Shown: one piece after another, positions 35,758 to 46,224 of the stretch
Layout: each line of letters opens with the position of its first letter
Position numbering within the stretch: the first letter of the stretch is position 1
From: Rhodoluna lacicola
Lineage (GTDB): Bacteria; Actinomycetota; Actinomycetes; Actinomycetales; Microbacteriaceae
DNA: 64,000 bases
Reading direction: 5' to 3'
NCBI RefSeq assembly: GCF_000699505.1
Contig: NZ_CP007490.1
Span: forward strand, 620,001-684,000
Made by a program: the position numbers and the translations under genes
The notes under the pieces: generated by a model
Databases searched by the model: none
Told to the model about the DNA's origin: nothing
Seen by the model: the letters and a program-made list of their open reading frames with translations, nothing else

Positions 35758-36999
35758 TTAGCCCTCGTGGCTGCGGAAGGCAATAACGGCGTTGTGGCCA
35801 CCAAATCCAAACGAGGTGCTAATCGCAAGAATCGGACCCTCAGGAAGCGAACGAGCTTTCGTGACTACATCCAGTGGAATGGCTGGGTCTTGGTTTTCAA
35901 GATTGATAGTCGGCGGTGCGGTGCGTTCGGCAATTGCCAATACTGTAAAAATAGCTTCGATAGCTCCGGCGCCGCCAAGCAGATGACCGGTGGCTGACTT
36001 AGTAGCAGAAACCGCAATCTTGCCTAGGTGATCTCCGAAGACTCTCAGTAGGGCCGTGTATTCCGCAATGTCGCCGACCGGCGTAGAGGTGGCGTGAGCA
36101 TTAATGTGCACAACATCTTCTGGCTTGGCATTTGCCTGCTTGAGCGCGGCAACCACCGCACGAGCGGCTCCGGTACCTTCTGGGTCTGGTGCGGTGATGT
36201 GGTGTGCGTCTGAAGTTACTGCACCACCAACTAGTTCGGCATAAATTTTGGCTCCGCGAGCTTTGGCGTGAGCCTCGGTCTCTAGGACCAGCGCTCCAGC
36301 GCCTTCACCCATTACAAAGCCGTCGCGATCAACGTCATACGGCCTTGAGGCTGCCGCTGGATTCTCGTTTCGTCGAGAAAGAGCGTGCATGGCAGCAAAA
36401 GCGGCAATTGGAAGTGGGTGAATTCCTGCCTCGCAACCACCGGCAACCACAACATCAACTTCACCGGAATGTAAGCGTGCAATTGCATTAGCAACGGCCT
36501 CGGTGCTCGAGGCACAGGCAGAAACTGCTGTGCGCACGCCACCACGAGCAGCGATGTCCATGCCAATCGCAGCTGCCGGCCCGTTGGGCATCAACATTGG
36601 AATTGTCATTGGCAGCACTCTGCGCGGGCCTTTTTCCTTGAGTGCGTCGTAGGCATCAAGAAGAGTCCACACGCCACCGATTCCAGTGGCATACTCAACC
36701 GCTAGGCGCTCGGGCACCACATCAGGCGAACCTGCGTCTGCCCAAGCCTCGCGGGCTGCGATTAGTGCAAACTGACTCGAAGGGTCAAGACGCTTTATCT
36801 CCTGCGGAGTGAGCACCTCGGCTGCGTTTACCTTTGCCTGGCCAGCAAATGTGACTGGGAGCTCGTATTGAGCAACCCAATCCTTATCGATAGTCGAGAT
36901 ACCCGACTCTCCGGCTAGCAGCGCCTTCCAGGTTGAACGCGCGTCACCACCGAGTGGGGTAGTAGCGCCCACACCGGTGACAACGATTTTCTGAGTCAA
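35758..36999 (-). CDS. fabF: 3-oxoacyl-[ACP] synthase II
   Basis: The chain-elongating condensing enzyme of type II fatty acid synthesis, 413 aa. The active-site Cys is in VSACASSTEAVANA (about residue 163), and the two His residues are in INAHATSTPVGD and SATKSATGHLLGGAG. The start is TTG 36999 (MTQKIVVTGVGATTPLGGDA), 17 bp after acpP. The block fabD-fabH-acpP-fabF has no fabG, fabZ or fabI, which must lie elsewhere. Confidence 0.96.
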   Translation of the reverse strand: MTQKIVVTGVGATTPLGGDARSTWKALLAGESGISTIDKDWVAQYELPVTFAGQAKVNAAEVLTPQEIKRLDPSSQFALIAAREAWADAGSPDVVPERLAVEYATGIGGVWTLLDAYDALKEKGPRRVLPMTIPMLMPNGPAAAIGMDIAARGGVRTAVSACASSTEAVANAIARLHSGEVDVVVAGGCEAGIHPLPIAAFAAMHALSRRNENPAAASRPYDVDRDGFVMGEGAGALVLETEAHAKARGAKIYAELVGGAVTSDAHHITAPDPEGTGAARAVVAALKQANAKPEDVVHINAHATSTPVGDIAEYTALLRVFGDHLGKIAVSATKSATGHLLGGAGAIEAIFTVLAIAERTAPPTINLENQDPAIPLDVVTKARSLPEGPILAISTSFGFGGHNAVIAFRSHEG

Positions 37000-37016
37000 T
37001 TTGGATAAACCTTAGA

Positions 37017-37262
37017 TTACTGAGCGTTAGTGATGAAGTTAACTGCGTCACCAACGGTAACTAGGTTCTTAACTTCTTCGTCCGGAATCTTTACGCCGAA
37101 CTTGTCTTCCGCGTTTACAACGATGGTCATCATTGAGATTGAATCGATGTCTAGGTCGTCGGTGAATGACTTGTCTAGCTGAACCGCGTCTGCTGCAATG
37201 CCGGTTTCGTCGTTGACGATCTCTGCTAGGCCTGCAAGAACTTCGCTCTGTGAAAGTGCCAT
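37017..37262 (-). CDS. acpP: Acyl carrier protein
   Basis: An 81-aa acidic carrier of growing acyl chains. The phosphopantetheine site is the Ser of DLDIDSISMMTIV, with the usual DSL replaced by DSI. Helix III reads DKFGVKIPDEEVKNLVTVGDAVNFI. The ATG has AAGGAGAAACCC upstream on the minus strand. It lies between fabH and fabF. Confidence 0.96.
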   Translation of the reverse strand: MALSQSEVLAGLAEIVNDETGIAADAVQLDKSFTDDLDIDSISMMTIVVNAEDKFGVKIPDEEVKNLVTVGDAVNFITNAQ

Positions 37263-37300
37263 TGGGTTTCTCCTTAGGGGTTATTTGACCGAGGTTAAGT

Positions 37301-38305
37301 TTACGGTAGGACTACTACTTGAGCGCCGAAGGCAAGGCCGGCGCCAAAGCCTATTTCTAGGGCCAATCCACCAGATTTGACCTCTCCAGATTCAAGCAAG
37401 GCGTGCATTGCCAGTGGAATCGACGCTGCCGAAGTGTTGCCGGTGTAGATGATGTCTCGCGCAATCACGACGTGCTCGGGAACCTCTAGCTGCTTGGCTA
37501 ACTCATCGATAATTCGAATGTTTGCCTGATGGGTCACAATGGCAGCCAAGTCTTCAGCCTTGACTCCGGCTACTTCAAGGGCCTGGCGGGCAACTTTTAC
37601 CATCTCCCAAACTGCCCATTTGAAAACGGTCAGACCTTCTTGACGAAGGGTTGGCCACTGATGGGTGCCATCGCGGAATTCAAGAAGCGAGGCGTCCATT
37701 CCAACCGCTCCCCATTGGGAGCCATCAGAACCCCACACCGATGGGCTGATGCCAGGCGTCTCTGATGGGCCGACAATTGCGGCGCCGGCACCATCACCCA
37801 GAAGGAATGAGATTGTTCTATCGGTTGGGTCGATAAAGTCGGAAAGCTTTTCGCCTCCGACAACCAGCACGTACTTGGCCACGCCGGAGCGAACCAGAGC
37901 GTCTGCTTGAGCTATGCCGTAGCAGTAGCCAGCACAAGCGGCTGAGATGTCATACGCGGGGGCCGGATTAGCGCCGATTTTGTCAGCCAGCAAGGTAGCT
38001 GCCGAAGGGGTTTGGTAAGGATGAGTTATGGTCGAAAAGATTACTGCGCCAATTTCGCTTGGTTGAATTCCAGCCTTATTAATTGCCTCGTTCGAGGCGG
38101 TAACCGCCATGTCCATCAGGCTTAGTTTTTTGCTTGCGCGCCTGCGCGTGATGATTCCAGTGCGCTGACGAATCCACTCATCGCTCGAATCAATCGGGCC
38201 AGCTATGTCATCGTTAGTGACGGTCAGGTCACCGCGAGCGGCGCCAAGGGAGTAGATGCGTGAATACGGAACCGTTTGGTATTGATTTAGAACTGGCTGC
38301 GACAT
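37301..38305 (-). CDS. fabH: 3-oxoacyl-[ACP] synthase III
   Basis: The initiating condensing enzyme, 334 aa, which joins an acyl-CoA primer with malonyl-ACP. The catalytic Cys is in DISAACAGYCYGIAQAD (about residue 122), His in IVTHQANIRIIDELAKQL and Asn in YTGNTSAASIPLAM. In actinobacteria it normally uses branched primers; specificity cannot be read here. The ATG at 38305 has AGAGGATAG directly upstream. Confidence 0.96.
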   Translation of the reverse strand: MSQPVLNQYQTVPYSRIYSLGAARGDLTVTNDDIAGPIDSSDEWIRQRTGIITRRRASKKLSLMDMAVTASNEAINKAGIQPSEIGAVIFSTITHPYQTPSAATLLADKIGANPAPAYDISAACAGYCYGIAQADALVRSGVAKYVLVVGGEKLSDFIDPTDRTISFLLGDGAGAAIVGPSETPGISPSVWGSDGSQWGAVGMDASLLEFRDGTHQWPTLRQEGLTVFKWAVWEMVKVARQALEVAGVKAEDLAAIVTHQANIRIIDELAKQLEVPEHVVIARDIIYTGNTSAASIPLAMHALLESGEVKSGGLALEIGFGAGLAFGAQVVVLP

Positions 38306-38347
38306 CTATCCTCTTTTTCTGACAACTACAAATTTACCGGCGAATTA

Positions 38348-39274
38348 CTACACACCGTTGTTGATAAGTGACAAAGCCGCTTCAAGATTTTCTGGGGTCT
38401 TCACAGCCACTGCAGGGATCCCAGGCATTGCCCGCTTTGCTAGCCCGACCAATGTCCCGGCGGGGGCTAACTCAATAATTCCGCTCACTCCCGCGTTGAG
38501 CATGGCTTCCATGCACAGATCCCATCGAACTGGGCTAGAGATTTGGTTGACCATTAGCGAAACAAATTCGGCACCCGAGGAAATCTTGCGGCCACCGTTG
38601 TTGCTCCACAGTGCTATTTGCGGATCGCTCATTTGGATGCTCTGAGAATAAACTTGCATAGTTTCGACCGCTGGCCTCATGAAACGCGTGTGAAATGCCC
38701 CAGCAACCTGCAGGGGAATAACCCTGGTTCCAGCTATTGGGTTCTCTTGCAATTCAGATATCGCGCCGGTGGTGCCAGCAGCAACTATCTGCCCCGAGCC
38801 GTTGTAGTTCGCTGGTTCAAGCCCAAGCTGGGCAAGTTTTGCCTCAACATCCGAAGGTTCGCCCCCAATTACTGCCGCCATGCTGGTTTGTTCCAACGCC
38901 GCAGCATTAGCCATTGCCCGACCACGCTCGTTGACAAACTTAATGCCCGTTTCCGAATCAAAAACGCCAGCTACCACTGCCGCGGTAATCTCGCCCACTG
39001 AGTGCCCGGCAACACCAGCAATTCCTGAATCGGCAGCGGACTTATCGCCTAGTAAGGCGTGTAGTGCTGCCACGCCAGAACCTACAATCAGCGGTTGCGC
39101 TACAGCGGTGTCGCGAATGGTGTCGGCGTCACTCACTGTTCCGTATTTCACCAAATCAATTCCAGACGCTTCTTGCATTGCGAGCAGTGAAGATTTAAAT
39201 GCGGGCAATTCCAACCAAGGGTTTAGGAACCCTGGAGTTTGAGATCCTTGGCCCGGACAGACGACAACAATCAT
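38348..39274 (-). CDS. fabD: Malonyl CoA-[ACP] transacylase
   Basis: Transfers malonyl groups from CoA to ACP; 308 aa. The oxyanion segment is VCPGQGSQTPGFL, the nucleophile is in VAGHSVGEITAAVVAGV (about residue 90) and the His is in VAGAFHTRFMRPAVE. It starts 2 bp after the FasR-like regulator, so the regulator and fab genes form one operon. Confidence 0.95.
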   Translation of the reverse strand: MIVVVCPGQGSQTPGFLNPWLELPAFKSSLLAMQEASGIDLVKYGTVSDADTIRDTAVAQPLIVGSGVAALHALLGDKSAADSGIAGVAGHSVGEITAAVVAGVFDSETGIKFVNERGRAMANAAALEQTSMAAVIGGEPSDVEAKLAQLGLEPANYNGSGQIVAAGTTGAISELQENPIAGTRVIPLQVAGAFHTRFMRPAVETMQVYSQSIQMSDPQIALWSNNGGRKISSGAEFVSLMVNQISSPVRWDLCMEAMLNAGVSGIIELAPAGTLVGLAKRAMPGIPAVAVKTPENLEAALSLINNGV

Positions 39275-39276
39275 GG

Positions 39277-40452
39277 TTATTTTCGCTTTCTGATTTCTGT
39301 TTCACTCATTGCACCCAAAACCATGGCAACTTGAAGCACGAATGCTTCCCGCGAACCGGTGGCGTCCCAGCCGATAATTTCCGAAATTCTTTTTAGGCGA
39401 TATCGCACGGTGTTTGGATGAACAAATAATTCTCTTGCTGTGGATTCAAGCGAGCGGCCGGTATCGAGATACGCCGAAAGCGTCTCGAGCAATTCGGGAG
39501 AGTTTTGAGAAAGCGGCCGATATATGTTTTCAACCAAGGTTTGTTTGGCAAGCATGTCACCGGCAAGCGACCGTTCGGCGAGTAAATCCTCGGCATTGAT
39601 GGGCCGAGCTGCTTTTTGCCATGTTTTAACCACTGCAAAACCGGCAAGGGCAGCCTTTGCGGATCGATTTGCCTCGGCCACACTGGCTACCTCTGGTCCC
39701 AGCACCATTGGTCCGGTTCCAAAATATGAATCTAAGGACTCAGCGATTTTCATGAAGCTCGGCAATTCGGCTTCGTTTGGAGTCTCGTGTTCTATACGGC
39801 CGATTACAACAATCAAACGATTTCCATGAACGCCAATCAAAACATCCGCGCTGTTCTTGCGTGCAATTCTCCTGAGGCCATCTTGATCCACGGGCTCTGT
39901 TGCAACACCGATAAGCGCCGCCACGCTTCCGCCAGCACGCCAACCCAATGCCGCGATTCGTGAGGCCAACTCTTCTTCGTGTTCACCGCTCAGGATGGAG
40001 TCAACTACTAGAGCTTCGAGTCGCGCATCCCATAGCCCACGCGCTTCAGCTGCGCGAGCGTAAACATCGGCCGCAGAGAATGCGATTTCTCGCGAGTACA
40101 GAAGCACGGCCTCGCGAAGTGATTCATCTTCTTGGACAACACGATCCTCGACCACCTGAACCACAACGCGAATGAGCTGCAGCGTTTCCTGCAGAGAGAT
40201 TGACCTTAGGAGTTCTCTAGGCGCTACACCAAAAACATCTGCGGCAACCCATGGTTGAGACTTTGGATTCTTGTACCAAGAAACAAATGAGGTTATGCCA
40301 GCCTGAGCAACCAGTCCAACCGAAGATCTTCTTGATGCAGGCATCGAACGATACCAGGGCAACAATTCATCGAGGCGTTTTAGAGTTGTGGTCGCTAATT
40401 CACCTGAGATGGATTTGAGCCACTCAAGGGTGGCCTCTTTAGTTCTCGCCAC
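39277..40452 (-). CDS. fasR: PucR/CdaR-type regulator of fatty acid synthesis (FasR-like)
   Basis: A 391-aa regulator with a long N-terminal sensor region and a C-terminal PucR-type helix-turn-helix ([38 protein letters not shown], about residues 325-362). In Streptomyces a regulator of this type and position, FasR, activates fabD-fabH-acpP-fabF, so the name is given by family and synteny. The GTG start at 40452 overlaps the end of aceE by 14 nt, coupling pyruvate dehydrogenase with lipid synthesis genes. Confidence 0.83.
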   Translation of the reverse strand: MARTKEATLEWLKSISGELATTTLKRLDELLPWYRSMPASRRSSVGLVAQAGITSFVSWYKNPKSQPWVAADVFGVAPRELLRSISLQETLQLIRVVVQVVEDRVVQEDESLREAVLLYSREIAFSAADVYARAAEARGLWDARLEALVVDSILSGEHEEELASRIAALGWRAGGSVAALIGVATEPVDQDGLRRIARKNSADVLIGVHGNRLIVVIGRIEHETPNEAELPSFMKIAESLDSYFGTGPMVLGPEVASVAEANRSAKAALAGFAVVKTWQKAARPINAEDLLAERSLAGDMLAKQTLVENIYRPLSQNSPELLETLSAYLDTGRSLESTARELFVHPNTVRYRLKRISEIIGWDATGSREAFVLQVAMVLGAMSETEIRKRK

Positions 40453-43165
40453 CGGTTGATCCAGACGTTCCTGCGTTCACATCGTGTAGGCGATACCTGT
40501 CAATTGCTTGCTGCGGAACACTTGGGTCCATCTCGCCGCGTTCAACCAATTGTTCAAGTACGCGCACCACAATTGATGGCCCATCAATCTTGAAGAATCG
40601 TCTAGCCGCGGCTCGGGTGTCAGAGAAACCGAATCCATCGGCGCCGAGGGTGGCATAGTCACCCGGCACCCAGGCGCGAATTTGATCTTGAACTGCGTGC
40701 ATGTAGTCGCTCACGCCAAGGAATGGACCCTGGGCATTCTTGAGCTTGGCAGTCAAGTAGGCATCTGGAATTTCATAACTTGGATTAAGGAACTTAGCTT
40801 CGTCACGAAGCAATCCATCACGACGCAACTCACTCCATGAAGTAACTGACCAAATATCAGCTGAAACACCCCAGTCATTCTGAAGTAGTTCTTGTGCTTC
40901 GTGCGCCCAAGGAACTGCAACACCTGATGCCAAGATTTGAGCCTTTAGACCCTCGCGATCGTTGCGACTAATTTGGTGGATTCCTCGGATAATTCCCTCA
41001 ACGTCAACACCATCTGGTTCCGCTGGTTGCACGTAGGGTTCGTTGTACACGGTTAGGTAATAAATGCAGTTTGGGTCTTGGTGCTGACCGCCGTACATCC
41101 GCTCGATTCCGCTCTTCACGATGTGAGCGATCTCGTAACCGTACGCAGGGTCGTAACTAATCACTGCGTTGTTAGTTGAAGCAATAAGAGGAGAGTGGCC
41201 GTCGGCGTGCTGAAGCCCCTCACCGGTCAAAGTTGTGCGGCCCGCGGTTGCCCCAATCAGGAATCCTCTGGATAGTTGGTCAGCTGCTGCCCAGATTGAA
41301 TCCGCGGTTCGTTGGAAGCCAAACATTGAGTAGAAGACATAGAACGGAATCATTGCCTGGCCCTGAGTTGCATAGCTAGTCGCGGCTGCGGTAAACCCTG
41401 CAATCGATCCGGCCTCATTGATTCCAGTGTGCAGAATCTGGCCCGATGCGCTTTCTTTGTATGCCAGAAGCAACTCGCGGTCTACTGAGATGTAGTGCTG
41501 TCCGTTCGGGTTGTAAATCTTTGCTGACGGAAAGAATGCGTCCATACCAAAGGTGCGAGCCTCATCGGGAATGATAGGGACAATGCGTGACCCAAAATCA
41601 GGTGAACGAAGCAGGTCTTTGAATAGACGAACAAAGGCCATAGTGGTTGCAACCTCTTGGGTCCCTGAGCCTCCCTTGGCTGATTTATAAACATCCTCGG
41701 TTGGTAGCGCGAAGTCAACGTACTTACTTCTGCGTTCAGGAAGGTAGCCACCCAATTCTCGGCGACGCTCGTGCATGTACTGGATCTCCGGAGCGTCTTG
41801 TCCTGGATGGAAGTAGGGCGGCTGATAAGGGTTCTCTTCGAGCTGCGCATCGGTAATTGGGATTCGAAGTTCATCGCGGAAACCCTTTAGGTTATCTAGC
41901 GTCAACTTCTTCATCTGGTGAGTTGCGTTACGACCCTCAAACGATTTACCAAGAGTGAATCCCTTGATGGTCTTCGCCAAAATTACGGTTGGTTGACCCT
42001 TGTGTTCGAGTGCAGATTTATAGGCGGCATATACCTTGCGGTAATCGTGCCCACCACGCTTCAATCCCCAAATCTCATCGTCACTCATGTGCTCAACCAA
42101 CTTCAAAGTGCGAGGATCGCGAGCAAAGAAATTCTCTCGAACGAATGCACCATCTTCAGTCTTGTAAGTCTGGAAGTCGCCATCTGGAGTTTTGTTCATT
42201 AGGTCAACGAGCGCCCCATCGGTGTCATTGGCAAGCAGCGAGTCCCACTCGCGACCCCAAACCACCTTGATCACGTTCCAGCCGGCACCGCGGAAGAAAG
42301 ACTCTAGCTCTTGGATGATTTTTCCATTGCCACGAACTGGTCCATCCAGGCGCTGCAGGTTACAGTTCACAACAAAGGTCAGGTTGTCCAGGTTGTCATT
42401 GGCAGCGAGTTGAAGAGCGCCACGTGATTCAACCTCGTCCATCTCGCCGTCGCCCAAAAATGCCCAAACGTGTTGCTGTGAGGTGTCTTTGATTCCGCGG
42501 CCTTCAAGGTAGCGGTTGAACTGCGCCTGGTAAATGGCGTTGATAGGACCAATACCCATTGAAACGGTAGGGAATTGCCAGAAGTCAGGCATAAGTCGGG
42601 GATGAGGATAGGAGGATAAAGATCCACTTGAGTGTGATTTTTCCTGACGGAATCCGTCAAGTTGTTCGGCGCTTAGGCGCCCTTCAAGAAACGCACGCGC
42701 GTAAGGACCGGGCGATGCGTGACCCTGAATAAATATCTGGTCTCCGCCAGATGGGTGATCCTGGCCCTTGAAGAAGTGGTTGAAACCCACTTCGTAAAGC
42801 GAAGCTGATGAAGCAAATGTTGAAATGTGTCCACCAACGCCAACACCCGGACGCTGGGCTCGGTGTACGAGCATTGCAGCATTCCATCGCATCCAAGCGC
42901 GATAGGTGCGTTCGATCTTTTCGTCACCCGGGAACTCCGCTTCGTTTTCAGGAGCAATCGTGTTCAGGTAATCGGTGGTTGGGACGATCGGAACGTTCAG
43001 TTGAAGTTCGTGCGAGCGACGCAACAGATTGAGCATGATTTCGCGTGCTCGACCGCGACCATGAACTCTGGCCACCGCGTCAAGCGATTCAAGCCATTCA
43101 CTGGTTTCTTGAGGGTCTAGGTCTGGAGTGTTGACCGCATACGCGTCGTTGTTGTTTATCGACAA
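40439..43165 (-). CDS. aceE: Pyruvate dehydrogenase E1 component (homodimeric)
   Basis: The thiamine-diphosphate-dependent E1 that converts pyruvate to acetyl units for E2; 908 aa, normal for the AceE type. Visible are [24 protein letters not shown], the ThDP motif [32 protein letters not shown], and [19 protein letters not shown]. The start chosen is TTG 43165 ([21 protein letters not shown]) because AAAGGATG is upstream; the longer frame to 43252 reads through the promoter region. It precedes fasR-fab genes, placing acetyl-CoA supply with fatty acid synthesis. Confidence 0.94.
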   Translation of the reverse strand: MSINNNDAYAVNTPDLDPQETSEWLESLDAVARVHGRGRAREIMLNLLRRSHELQLNVPIVPTTDYLNTIAPENEAEFPGDEKIERTYRAWMRWNAAMLVHRAQRPGVGVGGHISTFASSASLYEVGFNHFFKGQDHPSGGDQIFIQGHASPGPYARAFLEGRLSAEQLDGFRQEKSHSSGSLSSYPHPRLMPDFWQFPTVSMGIGPINAIYQAQFNRYLEGRGIKDTSQQHVWAFLGDGEMDEVESRGALQLAANDNLDNLTFVVNCNLQRLDGPVRGNGKIIQELESFFRGAGWNVIKVVWGREWDSLLANDTDGALVDLMNKTPDGDFQTYKTEDGAFVRENFFARDPRTLKLVEHMSDDEIWGLKRGGHDYRKVYAAYKSALEHKGQPTVILAKTIKGFTLGKSFEGRNATHQMKKLTLDNLKGFRDELRIPITDAQLEENPYQPPYFHPGQDAPEIQYMHERRRELGGYLPERRSKYVDFALPTEDVYKSAKGGSGTQEVATTMAFVRLFKDLLRSPDFGSRIVPIIPDEARTFGMDAFFPSAKIYNPNGQHYISVDRELLLAYKESASGQILHTGINEAGSIAGFTAAATSYATQGQAMIPFYVFYSMFGFQRTADSIWAAADQLSRGFLIGATAGRTTLTGEGLQHADGHSPLIASTNNAVISYDPAYGYEIAHIVKSGIERMYGGQHQDPNCIYYLTVYNEPYVQPAEPDGVDVEGIIRGIHQISRNDREGLKAQILASGVAVPWAHEAQELLQNDWGVSADIWSVTSWSELRRDGLLRDEAKFLNPSYEIPDAYLTAKLKNAQGPFLGVSDYMHAVQDQIRAWVPGDYATLGADGFGFSDTRAAARRFFKIDGPSIVVRVLEQLVERGEMDPSVPQQAIDRYRLHDVNAGTSGSTGGEN

Positions 43166-43197
43166 CTGGCATCCTTTTCGTGGGGGATGGACAAAGA

Positions 43198-43235
43198 AAT
43201 CTAAAAGGCTTTGTAAAGCCTCATAAGAGTTTATG
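43198..43235 (-). promoter_or_regulatory. aceE promoter region with two adjacent dyads
   Basis: Minus-strand TTATGA (43226-43221) and TAGATT (43203-43198) are 17 nt apart and could be the -35/-10 of aceE. Overlapping or flanking them are a 16-nt palindrome AGGCTTTGTAAAGCCT (43206-43221) and a second dyad CATAA/TTATG (43222-43235). The arrangement suggests an operator for a regulator of pyruvate dehydrogenase; the protein is unknown. Confidence 0.4.
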
Positions 43236-43310
43236 ACGACAAAGGGACGCAAATGTATGTTTTGCTTGTTGATAAGAGCAAACTGAACATTTTTTACAAG
43301 GGAGAAATAA

Positions 43311-43769
43311 ATGAGCCTAATTATCGGTGATCCAGCACCAGAGTTTGAACTGTTAAATCAGTACGGCGAGACCGTTAGTTTGGCTGATTTCCGCGGTAAG
43401 AAGCCCGTGGTTCTTGTGTTTTACCCACTTTCTTTTTCCGGCATCTGCACCGGCGAACTATGCGAAATTCGCGATAACTTCGCCAAGTTTGAGAATGAAA
43501 ACGTTGAATTGCTAGCGATTTCTGTGGACTCAAAGTTTGTGCAGAAGCAGTTCGCCGAGCACGAGGGCTACAAGTTCTCTGTTCTGGCCGACTTTTGGCC
43601 TCACGGAGGCGTGGCCAAGCAGTATGGCGTGTTTATCGAAGAGGCGGGCATCGCTAACCGGGCAACCTTTGTTATCAACAAGAATGGCGACTTAGTTGCC
43701 AAGTTCATCACCGCACCTGGTCAGGCTCGAAGCCTCGATGAGTACGATCGCGCTTTGGCGGCACTTTAG
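43311..43769 (+). CDS. Peroxiredoxin, AhpE type
   Basis: A 152-aa thiol peroxidase that reduces hydroperoxides. The peroxidatic Cys is in [19 protein letters not shown] (about residue 46), with a second Cys four residues on, as in the mycobacterial AhpE group. The thioredoxin fold continues through [55 protein letters not shown] precedes the ATG. It is divergent from aceE. Confidence 0.9.
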   Translation: MSLIIGDPAPEFELLNQYGETVSLADFRGKKPVVLVFYPLSFSGICTGELCEIRDNFAKFENENVELLAISVDSKFVQKQFAEHEGYKFSVLADFWPHGGVAKQYGVFIEEAGIANRATFVINKNGDLVAKFITAPGQARSLDEYDRALAAL

Positions 43770-43863
43770 AAAGCTTCCACGAGCTTCAAGAGTTAAATTG
43801 GCTTAAATGCCGCTGAATGGGATAGGCTCTTCGAGTTGCAGTTCACTGCAGACCTTGAAAAAG

Positions 43864-43936
43864 GGGCCTTTAGCTCAGCTGGTAGAGCGCCACGCTTACA
43901 CCGTGGATGTCATCGGTTCGATCCCGGTAGGGCCCA
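43864..43936 (+). tRNA. tRNA-Val (TAC)
   Basis: A complete cloverleaf: acceptor GGGCCTT with AGGGCCC, D-arm GCTCAGCTGGTAGAGC, anticodon stem CCACG/CGTGG with loop CTTACAC (TAC at 43897-43899), T-arm around GGTTCGATCCC, discriminator A. CCA is not encoded. A strong terminator follows 8 nt later. Confidence 0.97.
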
Positions 43937-43944
43937 CTGTTTTG

Positions 43945-43978
43945 AAACCCCAGCCATTGGCTGGGGTTTTCTTTTTCT
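43945..43978 (+). terminator. Intrinsic terminator after tRNA-Val
   Basis: The stem AAACCCCAGCC/GGCTGGGGTTT with a three-base loop is followed by a T-rich run. Confidence 0.95.
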
Positions 43979-44041
43979 CGATGCTCCTTACTAGCAAGGC
44001 TTTCCATAACCTACCTTCGTGGCTGGATTCGGGCCCGGCAT

Positions 44042-44047
44042 TAGTAT
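44042..44047 (+). promoter_or_regulatory. Probable -10 of the NCS1-type permease gene
   Basis: TAGTAT ends exactly 6 nt before the ATG at 44054, with no ribosome-binding site between, predicting a leaderless mRNA. Confidence 0.5.
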
Positions 44048-44053
44048 TTGGGT

Positions 44054-46192
44054 ATGGATTCATCTAATTACACCCCTCCAGCGCGCCGCTCAATGACCGA
44101 TGAGGAAATCACCACGGCCCTAGGCAATGCGCAAGCAGACGAAGCTGGAATTACTGCCGCGATGGAGTTGCTGGAGACCCAGGCGCAACTTCGCGACATT
44201 GAGAAAATGGAATTCTCAGCTTGGGTCATCGAGATGGAACGAAACGGATCAAAAGAGGCACTTCTTGCTGTTGAGAACGCCAAGCGAGCGCAGCAGGGCC
44301 TTGAGCCGCTGAACGAGTTACCAGGAACTGCCCCGGTTCAGCCAATCGAGGATGTGGTGGCCCATCTAAATAATCTCTACGCTAAAGCGCCGCAAACTGA
44401 ACCGGAACTTTCACCGACCGCGGAAGCTCCAGTAGAAATCGAACTCCCGCCAGCCGTGGAAGCGCAATTTGAACCGGAACTGCCGCCTATTCAGCCACCG
44501 CCAGAGCGTCAGCCTGAAGCGATTTTTACAGCTAATCAAACTGAATCTTTCGATGAGTTCGATCGCCTTTTGGCTGCCGACACGGTTGTGGGTGCTGAAG
44601 ACGAACTGACGGCCCTTGAAGAAGAGTTGGCTGCCGAGGTTTCGGGTGCCCCGGTTTCGGCAATCGAGGGAATAGAAGTCGTCGAGGATGATCCAGGGGT
44701 AGTCTTTGATGCCGAGCCGGCGATCGAACCGGTGAAACTTGAATCCGTTCCCAAAATAAGCCGCAGGAGCAGGGCATCGTCCCAATTCTGGGCCTGGCTG
44801 GGATTGGGCGGTTCAGTCCTTCCGCTTGGATTGGCCTGGTTCGTTTCCAAGACTGAGGTTTCCTTCAGTCAGTCGGTGGTTGCAATCTTCTTAGGGGCGC
44901 TGGCTTCAGCCCTCGTAATTTCTGTCGGTGCCCTTGCTGGTAAGCGCAGCGGTTTGCCTACGCTTTTGCTGTCTCGTGCACCGTTCGGAGTTTTCGCAAA
45001 CGCGGTACCAGCTTCAATTCTTACGCTCGTTAGATTGTTTTGGTCGGCAGCAATTCTGGCCTCTGTTTTTGCATTTGGAAATGATTTCTTTGCTATTGAA
45101 TCAAGGGCCAATTTTGCTGCAACGCCAAACATTACGTTGCTGTCATTAGCCTTCGTTGCTATCGCGTCTGCCGTCACGTTAGCAATCTTTGGTGGTCGAG
45201 TCTTGTTCCGTGCACAACAAGCGGTCGGTGTGCTTGGGGTGCTTGTTGTCGTCGTGTTCATTGCATTCACCGCCTATTCATTCTCAATCCAAGGGCTTTT
45301 GGCAGAACCATCCTCAAGTTGGATTGATGCTTTTGGAATCGCAGTGCTTACTTTTAGTGTGTTTGGTTTAGCTTGGACTTCTGCAGGGGCAGACTTCGCT
45401 AGAAAATTGGCCACTACGGCAAGAGGCGCATCGGTAGTTGGTTGGGGAGTTTTGGCTCTTGTGCTGATACCTACCGTGGTTGCTTCATACGGGCTTGCGT
45501 TGTTTAGTTCGACTTCAAGCACATCGGCAAAAAATCCACAGAATCTAATTGCTGAACTTGGCAGCTTTGTTGCTCCTTGGTTGGGTTATCTGATGGCTGC
45601 ATCTGCGATGGTTTCAATAGTTGTTGTTCTGGCTATGTCTCTCTACTCTTCAAACTTGAGCCTTCACTCAATCGGCCTGAAGCTGACTCCAGCTGTGGCT
45701 CAGCCGATCATCGGCGTATTGGCTGTTGGCTCTGCATTTATTGGATACCTCTACATAGAAGACCTATGGTCTTTTATCGCCGATTACGCTTTGATGGCTG
45801 CGGTTCCCGTTGCGGCTTGGTCGGGGATATTTATTTCAGATGTCCTGATCAGAAGAATTGCGTACCACGAAATTTCTCTGAGTCGTAGCTACGGTTTTTA
45901 TAAGTCGATCAACTGGGTGAATTTGGTTGGTTGGCTTTTCGCTACTGTGATTGGATTCGGTTTCACATACATTGACCAGCCAGGTTTCGGTTGGACGGGC
46001 TTCATTGCTGATCAGCTTATAAATCAAAGTTTCTGGTCAATCACCTTGTTCGGTATCGTAATGGGTTTTGCTTTTGCTTCTTTGCTCCCTGTGCTTTTCG
46101 GCATTCCCCGCATAAAAAGGCAGGAAGCTGAAGTGCTTGCAATCGAGGCCCGCCGCGATGATCTTAAAGACATTTTTGGTCTGGTCGATTAA
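44054..46192 (+). CDS. NCS1/cytosine-permease-like transporter with long N-terminal extension
   Basis: A 712-aa protein in two parts. Residues 1 to about 240 are soluble, acidic and Pro/Glu-rich (PTAEAPVEIELPPAVEAQFEPELPPIQPPPE), with a helical stretch near the start. From WAWLGLGGSVLPLGLAWFVSK onward there are about 12 membrane segments resembling the NCS1 nucleobase/cation symporter family (LPTLLLSRAPFGVFANAVPA; LSLHSIGLKL). The substrate is unknown. The extension is absent from most NCS1 carriers. The ATG at 44054 is used because a TAGTAT hexamer precedes it by 6 nt; an in-frame TTG lies two codons upstream. Confidence 0.75.
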   Translation: MDSSNYTPPARRSMTDEEITTALGNAQADEAGITAAMELLETQAQLRDIEKMEFSAWVIEMERNGSKEALLAVENAKRAQQGLEPLNELPGTAPVQPIEDVVAHLNNLYAKAPQTEPELSPTAEAPVEIELPPAVEAQFEPELPPIQPPPERQPEAIFTANQTESFDEFDRLLAADTVVGAEDELTALEEELAAEVSGAPVSAIEGIEVVEDDPGVVFDAEPAIEPVKLESVPKISRRSRASSQFWAWLGLGGSVLPLGLAWFVSKTEVSFSQSVVAIFLGALASALVISVGALAGKRSGLPTLLLSRAPFGVFANAVPASILTLVRLFWSAAILASVFAFGNDFFAIESRANFAATPNITLLSLAFVAIASAVTLAIFGGRVLFRAQQAVGVLGVLVVVVFIAFTAYSFSIQGLLAEPSSSWIDAFGIAVLTFSVFGLAWTSAGADFARKLATTARGASVVGWGVLALVLIPTVVASYGLALFSSTSSTSAKNPQNLIAELGSFVAPWLGYLMAASAMVSIVVVLAMSLYSSNLSLHSIGLKLTPAVAQPIIGVLAVGSAFIGYLYIEDLWSFIADYALMAAVPVAAWSGIFISDVLIRRIAYHEISLSRSYGFYKSINWVNLVGWLFATVIGFGFTYIDQPGFGWTGFIADQLINQSFWSITLFGIVMGFAFASLLPVLFGIPRIKRQEAEVLAIEARRDDLKDIFGLVD

Positions 46193-46224
46193 TCTTTCCC
46201 AGCTTGAATACAGAGGTTTAGGCA

